Source: Metaphire vulgaris (taxonomy: Eukaryota; Annelida; Clitellata; Crassiclitellata; Megascolecidae). From it: DNA of 64,000 nucleotides. The stretch is from assembly GCA_018105865.1 (NCBI GenBank), contig CM030852.1, forward strand, positions 15,461,537 through 15,525,536, given 5' to 3'. Under the pieces are notes generated by a model. It was not told the origin of the DNA, did not search any database, and saw only the letters and a list, made by a program, of their open reading frames with translations. The position numbers and the translations under genes are program-made. This document shows, piece after piece, positions 55,510-64,000 of this stretch. Position 1 is the first letter of the stretch, and each line of letters begins with the position of its first letter.

Positions 55510-55516
<7 letters not shown>

Positions 55517-55583
<67 letters not shown>
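55517..55583. repeat. (TA)n microsatellite
   Basis: About 66 bases in AT-rich sequence with nothing else recognised from 54450 to 55900. Confidence 0.95.
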
Positions 55584-55586
<3 letters not shown>

Positions 55587-55911
55587 CACAGAGATACTCA
55601 GACATATGGAGGTATGATGTGTATAACTCATGAACTGATGATGAATAAATAAGTGTGTGTGTGTTTAAAAAAGTGTTTAGAAATATCAGATATTAAAATA
55701 TGAAAAACATTAAATTCACATTATTAGAAACTCCCCTCCCCTCCCATGTTATGTGGCTTATTAGTATTTAATTATTACAATAGAATAGAACTGAAGAAGT
55801 GTCATATCCCAAATAGCATCTTTAGTTTCAATATAAAGATATCTTTGAACTCTGCTGCCATCCTGCAATTTACTGTGCATTCTCAAACATTTTGGATACT
55901 GTTTGTTTTAG

Positions 55912-56069
55912 GCAAGGAATGAATCTTTTTCAGTCTCTCCAAGGTGTTGGAATTACTGAAGCTCAGTCATCAAATGAAAAGTCATGCAAGAACGCATCAT
56001 TTTAATCTTCCAATGTGTGAATTATCCCATCTTTTTCATGTATCAGAAGAAGAATTGACACAGACAAGG
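55912..56069 (+). other. possible second exon downstream of the 54.3-kb donor
   Basis: A T-rich acceptor TTTGTTTTAG before 55912 and a donor ACAAG|GTCAGTAA after 56069 bracket 158 bases. Coding is unclear: the first ATG gives only 28 codons. A frame from ATG 55974 (MKSHARTHHFNLPMCELSHL) stays open to the donor. I recognise no protein family; this may be a non-coding transcript. Confidence 0.25.
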
Positions 56070-56235
56070 TCAGTAAATAATTTCTTGTCACATCTCTTTG
56101 TGCAAAATGTAGGAGGATTGACTGGACATAAATTGTATTCTTAAACCGTGGTGGGTGGTTCTAAAAAAATTGGCACAATAATTCCGGTTGGTGTGTTAAA
56201 GCTTCCGGCTTTTCAGCCAAAAGGGGTGATTGAAG

Positions 56236-56693
56236 GGCACCATACTTAAGGGAAAATGCAAGATCAGCATTGTCACACGATCCTCGTGCAGACCTGAGCA
56301 ATGGGTATACAATCCTCACCAATTTTTCGGTCGAGCGAGATTGTATTTCCGCTGCGCAGATTTGCATGTGGCTTGTTCAACAAGTTGGACAAACGGGATT
56401 GCATCTCTGTCAGGCAGATTTGCATGTGGCCCATTTGGCCTGTTGGACGGGATTGTATTTCTGCTGTGCGGAATTGCATGTGGCTCGTGCCAACTAGTTA
56501 AATGGGATTGTATTTCTGTCTCATGGATTTGCATACTGTTTGTTTGACTTGTTGGACAAGATTGATTTCTGTTCAGCGGATTTGCATTCTGCTCGTTCGG
56601 TGAGTTGGGCAGGATTGTATATCCATCACGCAGATCTGCATGAGGATCTTTTGACAATGCTGACCTTGCATTTTTCTTAAAACTTGGTGCACA
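56236..56693. repeat. foldback with internal 54-bp tandem units carrying ATTTGCAT
   Basis: Arms 56236-56300 and 56620-56690 are inverted copies (GCAAGATCAGCATTGTCA against TGACAATGCTGACCTTGC). Between and into the arms lie about six units of roughly 54 bases: GGGATTGTATTTCTG, then GCAGATTTGCATGTGG, then TTGGAC. Confidence 0.8.
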
Positions 56694-57009
56694 TGTTTCT
56701 GAAAGAAATGGCACAGTTGCAGCCAGCATATAAAAATAGTTTAAAAATACAAAGTTTTGTCAATCGATTTAAAATTGATCCAATTTTAAGGAGGGCAATA
56801 AATGAAGATATTTGAAATAGTTGTGTGAAAATGCTGCTTACGGTAAGTAGGTGCTGTGTCTGCAATGCATCGATATAAATATGAAAAATCTCTTGCAATC
56901 TGCCACCGTCCATGAAGACAACACGAGAAGACATCACTGGAATCAGACGACTCGAAGAAGACATCACGGTCTCTCAGCTACCATTTAGTGTGACCTCAAC
57001 AAGCCCCTG

Positions 57010-58140
57010 GAATAAGATCATGCCTCTTCGATGCTGTATCTCAATCGATTGCTGTGGAATCAGGTGACTTGAAATTGATCATTGATGGGATCTGTAGCCA
57101 GGTAACAGATTACCTACCAAAACCATTTTTTGTGCTAATGAAAGAGTGGATGATCGGTTTTCTCTCAATTTTCGTAAGATCTTCTGGACAAGATTTGCAA
57201 CAAATTAATTTAATTAATGGGTAATTATTGTTTAGTTGACAAATTAAATAATGTTTTCTCAAGTGTAATCAGAGGAGCGTAAATTCGGTCATTTTTGTTT
57301 TTTGACTGGTGGATCCGCTGCTGTGAAGAATTCTGTGCAACACATTATTCACGATGACTTACATTTGAGGTGCCTGAAGAACGAAGATATAACGAAAATA
57401 AAAATGGTGCAGGATCTATTGACTCACAGTGTATTGTTTATTTCATATTCAGACTGTTGATGTGGACTGTTTTAATCAACATGTTGTTTCAGCTTTTTAG
57501 CACCCCACCTACAATGAAAGGCTCTGAAGGATTTGACAACTCAATTGCACTGAGAGAAACATGTTTTTCAATTGACTATTTTGCGTGTTTTTCAGAGAAA
57601 ACTTTTGACTGACAAAGTTTCTCCTGTCAGAATCTTGGTCGGCAAAATTTCATCACCAATGTGATATGTTATTCTCTGTTTCCTTATCTGTTTGGCTTAA
57701 ACAGCACTGCTGTTATGCTACAGCCACTGTTCCACAAGTTAGTTTATATCAGGCGCTCTTTCACAAGTGAGTTTGTATGACGGTGTTTATTCTTGTTGGT
57801 TTAGTTCAATCAAATTCATTAATTTTCTATTGATGCAACTCAGAATCATTTATCATATCTGTTTACTTTTGTTAAAATTGTTTTGTTATGATAGCTGTAT
57901 GTGTTAATTGCAATTTATCAATGACGTTTTAAGTGTCTGTGAATGACTTTCAGGTTTTCATGCATCTGATTGGATGATGTGTGAATCATTAGGCAGCGGT
58001 TTCTATGGGATTTCCTTCTCACCACTGGTGCTTGAAGAAATGTACTGACTCTATACGAGATTCATTGCCTCTTAAGGAAGTGGTCAACATGTGTAAATGG
58101 TTATGTAAGATTGTCCGTAATAATTGTGTTACTTGTGATT
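57010..58140. other. spacer: nothing recognised
   Basis: AT-rich sequence with an 80-codon frame at 57370-57612 of no recognisable family. No element ends were found. Confidence 0.45.
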
Positions 58141-58741
58141 TCATTTATCTCGTACCTCCCCTCTTAGATCTTATTTGAAACCAACGAGGTTTATTGGTTG
58201 AGGGCGGTCCGCTGGAGCGGCGCAGAGAGTGGGGGAGTATGGGCGGAAGCATGCCTATAATTAGCCTCTGGCTCGTCTCGGCTGCTTTGTACCGTGACCT
58301 ATTAGAAGGCCAACAAAGCAGCTGCTCGACCATAGGAGTTATTTGAGTAGCTTGAATCTGTCAAAGAATAATAATACTGTGTAACTTGTGTGTTGTGCAT
58401 AAATATCGAATTTTGAGAGATTTTGCGTCTAAGGCTGAAATTTTCACTGGATTTAAACTGCTGCTTGTTGCTGCTTCTTATTCGTTATTCGAACTTAACG
58501 TTGAAACTGTTGGCAGAGGATTTATATTGGATTTAGAAGTTGATTCCATTCAGAAACAGACTCCAATGCTGCCGTAGAGGCAGAGACGGTGAGTCATTTT
58601 TGTGGTAAAATGTGTCTTCTCTGTGTCTGGTACTGTAATTGTTTAGGCCAGCATATACCAGTAAGGGCCTTTGCTTACAGGTTTATCTATGGTAATATTT
58701 CGCTTTAAGCTATCGCATTCGTAGAATTTTGACATCAAGGC

Positions 58742-59935
58742 CAGTGCCGGATTATCCATTAGTCAGAGGATTTGGCAGGCAACTGTTGTTTAATGTATGT
58801 AGCCTTAAGTATAGGGTCCCAACTGGGGGCCAGACTCCGCAAGACAGCCACTGCAACTGCCTATTCTTAAGACATAACGCTATTCTTAAGATAGCGCTAT
58901 GCGAAAGGCGCGTGACGACGATGACGTCATACGATAATGTTTACACTTCAATGGCGTTCTAGTAGTCATTAGGGGCCTGGGGCCCCAAAAGTTTGACTGC
59001 CTATGGGCAGTGATGGGCACTAGTTAACTAAAATAGTTATAACTATTAGTTTAGCTGGAAAAATTTAGTTGAGGCAATAGTTTAACTTTTTTCTTAACTA
59101 GTTACAGCAATAGTTTAACTACTTTTTAAAATAGTTACAACTAAAAGTTTAACTGCTTTTTTGCCAACTTTTTTATTATACTGCTTTCTTGTTTCTCTTT
59201 ATACTGAAACATGAAAATGAACTACACAAGTCTTGCTGACATTGTTGTTAACCCTTCTGATCGTGATAGTTAATCACATTATTTGATGCAAGTAGGCCCT
59301 ACTGCCTGCATTAGTCTTCAGAGGCAGTTCCACGTTGGGGATGACTGGGGATGCATCTCTCACCAGCCCACCAAAAATGCATGTGTGGCATTGATGAATT
59401 TCTGAGAAAAAATTTTGGTATTTATTTCTTGGTAGTACTTTGGTCTAACAGTGTACTTACTGACTAACTACAGTTCATTTTGCACTATGACTCTGTAAAA
59501 CCAGACTAAAATCGCTTTTATGCATTGCCAATTCTCAGCATTATATTTTATAAATCAGATCTACAGATTTCTTCTAAACCATTTACATATAATTCCTTTG
59601 ACAATTGGAGGGATCTTTCCTAGAAATTCATTGCATCCCCCACCGAGAGTTCTTGCAACCGCCACTGAAAGCCTTCATAGATTACGGCGAGTTCTTTTTG
59701 TTACATTGAAAGGAATCGAATAATAAAAAATTTACAAAAAAGTTGCAAAATAGTTGGAAATAGTTTAACTACCTTAAAAAAGTTTAGTTAAACTTTTTTG
59801 GAAAATTTTAACTAATAGTTAAAATAATAGTTTAACTACAAATATTTAGTTAAAAATAAAGTTTAGTTTAACTACTTTTTTCCAACTAGTGCCCATCACT
59901 GCCTATGGGCCTCCACGGTGCTTAATCCGGCAAGC
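58742..59935. mobile_element. older hAT-like element hosting 59008-59901
   Basis: Starts CAGTGCCGGATTATCCA and ends near GGTGCTTAATCCGGCA. The TSD is not recognisable. Its left part shares TATAGGGTCCCAACTGGG with the 33.8-kb MITE. Confidence 0.5.
59008..59901. mobile_element. hAT element, 894 bp (AGTTAAACTA-rich ends)
   Basis: Ends CAGTGATGGGCACTAGTT and AACTAGTGCCCATCACTG with an exact 8-bp duplication CCTATGGG (59000-59007 and 59902-59909). Subterminal regions are arrays of AGTTTAACTA-like words in both directions. Inserted in the older element 58742-59935. Confidence 0.9.
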
Positions 59936-59954
59936 CGAGTGCCATGGTTCCTGC

Positions 59955-60429
59955 AGAGTAAGCCGAAACATATACTGTATTTAATTGAAAGGCATGTAAA
60001 TATTATGTCCGAGTAAATAAGAATTGTGAATCTTAATATTTATGTTAGAAATATAAAATTCCGTAATGGACTTTCACAGCAAGTTTCACAGAACTAAGAC
60101 ATTATCTTATGGTGCAGATGATTTTTTGGGCCATCTAGCGAATGGAACTGAACGAAAGGACTTGATTTAAAAATATACGAAAAATATTACTTTCACTTTA
60201 TTTGAATAATATTAAGTCAGTGATAGAAATATATATTAAGTAGTATATTAAATCATCTAATACAGTATATAACAGGACCGTGATGCTACCTTTCACAATG
60301 ATAGGCCATTAATATTGTAGTGTGTGATTTTTGGCCATCTAGCGAATGAAACTGAACCAGAGACGGATGTTCTTAGAAAATATAATAGTTCAAAATTTTA
60401 CTTTAAACTAATATGTATAACATTAATAT

Positions 60430-60474
<45 letters not shown>

Positions 60475-61300
60475 TGATATATATACTAAATTGAAAGGCG
60501 TCCAAATACTAATAGTAAGGTTAAATAAATAAATTTAATATTTATGTTAAAAATTCCAAAATATAACGGCCATGGTAATGCTTTTCACAATGCCAGTAGT
60601 TTAGTTCATAATGCATTTTATTTTGTCCGTCTGGCGAATGAAACTGAGCCAGAAAAGGACTTACAGTATTGTAAAATAAATGCAGTATCCGGGATCAAAA
60701 TATAACTTGAAAGGGGCTGTCCATTAATTATGTCAACAAATTTGAACGCTTTTTGACCCCTCCCTTTGTTAGCAACTGTCAACTTTCTGCGACCCCTATG
60801 ATTATGTCAAACGTTTGACCCCCCTCAAGATCAGTGACGGATCCCCCTAAAAAGTTTAGGTTATTATTTTTGTGCAGTGATGAGACTGATGACCTTTACC
60901 AATTTTGCTCATCAAGTGTGAAAATGATTACAGTTTTGCTTGTCAGGCTTTTTCTTCGTTTTTATAAATAGTATTCCACGAAATTTCCAATTTTTTTGAT
61001 TATTCATAAAAAGTGATATTGTTGATGTCAACTTCTCTTGACCGCCTCCCTCTGTCAAGTTGTGAACGACTGTCAACCTTTCTCAATCCCCTTCGGTCCC
61101 TACCCTATTTTGTTGAAGTACCGGTAATTATAATGGACAGCCCCAAACTATAGTGTGAGTAGGCCTATGGCTGACAATTCTAATCCAATACATAAATACA
61201 TAAGTTCAAATTGAAAAGCATCAAAATAGCATGTTCAAATAATATCAATTTAATTAATTAATGTCTACCTTAACATTTCAAAATATAAGACACCGTAGTG
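59955..61300. repeat. satellite monomers interrupted by a CTGTCC element
   Basis: Monomers with GGCCATCTAGCGAATG at 60131 and 60338 and a variant at 60629. The array resumes at about 61150 after the inserted element 60713-61144. Confidence 0.8.
60713..61144. mobile_element. CTGTCC-family inverted-repeat element, copy 4
   Basis: Ends GGGGCTGTCCATTAATTATG and TTATAATGGACAGCCCC. It interrupts a satellite array (59955-60700 and 61150-61300). Confidence 0.85.
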
Positions 61301-61799
61301 TTACCCTGTAAAATAGGTTTTCTGTAGGTCCTTATGTCTAGTACAATATTTGTTTAGGCTTACATAGGTTCGTCTACGACTCTACGGAAAGGTTTCGCTA
61401 GGCATCTTGCATTCGTAGGACGTCCGGCAGGTATTCGAATAGATAGGGACGTAGCCAGGCACGGGCAGATTTTTAGGTTTGGGGTTGCTGAAGCCCAAGA
61501 TTCACTCGCCTTTCTTCCTTTTGAACCCGCAACGCCATTTGGGCTTGAATTCATATGGGTGGGGGGCTAGTTTCAGGCTTGGGCTATAGCCCCAAGCCCA
61601 TTCCTAGCTACGTCCCTGCAAATAGACCAGTGCATATTGAACCTTTAGATAGCATTCATAGGCCGGCCAGGCGGCGCTCTCCTGCTGGACAAGGCCTGGG
61701 TACTTTTAAAAGTATCCTGGCCCGCCACGGGCCGTTTCGGAGTACTTATTAAATCAAGCGCAGGATATCATCTTCTCTAAGCTTGACAGGTACTTCACT

Positions 61800-63700
61800 G
61801 ATTGCAGACTATTCAGAGGTTTAAAGCTGTAGACAGAATTATCTTGGATTTGGCTTGTTGTGTTATTGCTCTGCATGGATGGATATCCCCTCTTAAGAAG
61901 TAAGAACTTTTAAGTTAATTGTAAAAAAATTTTATTTGTAATCTGACATTTACACGAAACCTCCAATTATCGTTTCCTCTGCCACTGAGTCACTGACGTT
62001 GATTTGGCCGCACGTTAATTAGTAACATTTTAGTTCTATCTACAATTAGAGTAGACCTGGCCCACTGTCTCCTTACCATTGCTCTGAAATAAAAGTGTTG
62101 CAAAATATTATTTCCTTTTTATAAATCACACCTGAAAACACATGTAAACTAGCCACCCTGTAGTTCAGTTAGTTAGGAACCAAGACCCTCAACGCCACGT
62201 TCAGGGCGCTGCTGCTTCATAGTAGACAGGCCGTGATACTTTTTATTGTCCTCCGCCGCTTATGACAGAATAGCTGTAGTTTAGAAAGCGGAGGGGGAGC
62301 GGGCTGACATTATAACTCTGGAAACTATTGTTATTATTCCTATTCCCTTTATCTTCCATCATCTATGACAGTGGTCCTTAAACTGGGTTCGATCGAAACT
62401 TAGGGGTTCGGTGTGTCAGTCACGGGGGTTCGGGGGAGGGAGATTAAGATAAGCACCCGACATATATATTTATATTATTTTTCTATAAAGAAAGGTTCGG
62501 TGAATGTGCATATGAAACTAGTGGGGTTCGGCAAGGTACAGACTCCCTGGGTTTGGTACGTCAAACAAGGTTAAGAACCATGCACTGATCTATGATGATG
62601 AGTCTGAAACTCCAGATCTTCCTGCCTCTCGTTTCCTATTATTTTTATGTTCATGTATTATTTGTGCAATTGTTAAGCGGCTACAGAACAGAACGCAAGT
62701 TGGTTATATCTAGTGGTTTTATAGCGATTTCGAGAAGTCTCATAGTACAGTAACTGTTTATTGGAATTTGTGCGTTGGAAAAATAAGAGCGCTAAACGAA
62801 TGACAGTTATAAAACTCGCAATATTTAGATCAATGACTATATGTTATCTATGGTTCAATTTGTTTATTTATCAATAAGTGCAGTAATACGTCAAAACGTG
62901 AGTGAGAAGTAGATTTGATTTTCTGTTTATTTAATATCTGAACTCATGGAAAATAAAAGTGAAGACCATTATTTAATCAGTATATTATTTAAAAGCAATT
63001 ATTTAATCAGTATATTATTTAAAAGCAACACAATAATAAAACATTGTATGTAATGCTGTTTTCCTGATTGGGCAATATACTCAACTATTTGGCATTAAGT
63101 GCAGTAATATATGATTTTTTTTTAAAAAGATAGAATTGTTTTGTATACATTTACTTTTTTGACTCATAGAAAATTATAATATAATATAACAAGGTTTAAA
63201 AGTGGTTCAGTAGGGACTGCCCTGTGTGAGAACCACTGTTAAATTAAATATAAGATTTTTATTTAGCTAATATTCTATAAAAAGGCGTTACAGGAATAAC
63301 GACTTGCCTTTAATGCCGCTATTATAAGTAGTTACCTAGCGACATGGTATTTTGAATATGCCATCCACTAGCAATCTACGCTTTATAGGTCAAGCTCTCT
63401 GAGATTTTTGTAGCGCCTCCTTTATTCTGCACAATCACTAAAATATTATATAAGCTTGAATCGTTCGTTTTGTAAAGTCATGTCCTCTATAGTATAACAA
63501 CCTAGCCCCACTGTCCTTTGGATATATCGAACATTGCCTGACTGATCATTCACATTTTAAGACACTTTCATAGTTCTCCATGTCTTTCTTGCTCTTAAGT
63601 TGTTTTCAAACATTAATGAGTTTTCTGAATCAAAATAAACTTTTTGTTCATATAATACTTTGTAATAGTGCTTTAGTTATCTGCTTGACAAGCCCTGCTA
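61800..63700. other. spacer: one MITE, otherwise AT-rich and unassigned
   Basis: Apart from the hAT MITE 62369-62587 and a short tandem duplication of ATTATTTAATCAGTATATTA at 62966-63027, no gene or repeat was recognised. Confidence 0.45.
62369..62587. mobile_element. hAT MITE, 219 bp
   Basis: Ends CAGTGGTCCTTAAACTGGG and GGTTAAGAACCATGCACTG with an exact 8-bp duplication ATCTATGA (62361-62368 and 62588-62595). Confidence 0.9.
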
Positions 63701-63730
63701 AAGTCAACTCCTGTGCCATAATACTGCCAT

Positions 63731-63988
63731 TTGACATGTGAGTGCCGAAGATTCAGAACCTCTGTATACAAAGGTCAAACCCAGGTTGAGGAGTTGATGA
63801 ATGAGCTCTTGAGGCATTTGATTTTAAATGTCACTGTATATAGTTTAATTTCTTGTTTTTTATTGTCTCAGAATTCTTGTGGTGTTCAGCCATTCCACAG
63901 AGTCTTGGAATTTTGCTTCTCAACTGAACAGCTGTTAGAAGAGCTGTGTGAGTCAAAAAAGAGTTATCAATCAAGTCTACCTCTTTAA
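63731..63988 (+). CDS. unassigned ORF at the window edge
   Basis: An 85-codon frame ending in QLLEELCESKKSYQSSLPL. TTTATTGTCTCAG at 63870 could be an acceptor within it, and a GTGAGTGC donor-like site lies at 63738. No family is recognised, and the call is mostly open-frame evidence. Confidence 0.15.
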   Translation: MTCECRRFRTSVYKGQTQVEELMNELLRHLILNVTVYSLISCFLLSQNSCGVQPFHRVLEFCFSTEQLLEELCESKKSYQSSLPL

Positions 63989-64000
63989 GAAATTCAATGA

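Larger units (their letters stand above)
58190..60700. repeat. large dispersed repeat with satellite tail, copy 2
   Basis: Same block order as 31500-33360, then about three satellite monomers at 59955-60700. Interrupted by the hAT pair 58742-59935. A short ORF at 58386-58577 ends just before the conserved GAGACGGTGAGT, which looks like a splice donor in both copies. Confidence 0.75.

Overview
The window is animal nuclear DNA. It has interrupted genes with GT-AG and a few GC-AG introns, extracellular-matrix and ciliary protein families, long microsatellites, and many decayed transposons. The families (a tolloid/BMP1 metalloprotease, a CCDC74-type coiled-coil protein, a fibrillar collagen relic) and the repeat content suggest a bilaterian invertebrate. 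I cannot fix the phylum from the sequence.

Region 1 (1-17827, minus strand): the 5' thirteen exons of a BMP1/tolloid-like astacin protease. They join in frame for 729 codons: signal peptide, propeptide with furin site, astacin domain, CUB1, CUB2, EGF, and the start of CUB3. The 3' end lies beyond base 1. Two introns appear to use GC donors. Introns hold hAT-type miniature elements, LINE pieces and long microsatellites, several within 50 bases of splice sites.

Region 2 (about 18-30.2 kb, minus strand): a CCDC74-like gene. Seven exons join in frame for 370 codons, and a promoter at 30.2 kb carries RFX X-box-like and YY1-like sites. The terminal exon was not found. Further downstream lie a LINE fragment, a decayed hAT transposase and a hAT element with a BED-finger relic.

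Region 3 (30.4-45 kb): almost entirely repeats. These include LINE fragments, hAT elements with 8-bp target-site duplications, two families of short inverted-repeat elements, a roughly 255-bp satellite monomer, and tRNA-derived SINEs.

Region 4 (45.3-51.4 kb, plus strand): a decayed, intron-containing fibrillar collagen pseudogene with broken Gly-X-Y exons and a broken C-propeptide exon, plus a LINE fragment.

Region 5 (51.5-64 kb): repeats again, with one promoter-like segment and possible first exon at 54.3 kb, a foldback array of octamer-bearing repeats at 56.2-56.7 kb, and a second copy of a large satellite-bearing repeat seen at 31.5-33.4 kb.

The points most worth following are: a motif near GACAAGCAAAAAAGGTCATC shared by short transposons with otherwise different ends; a hAT element carrying a 69-bp copy of a nearby exon edge; a stack of nested hAT insertions at 11.6-13.8 kb; and the satellite-bearing repeat.
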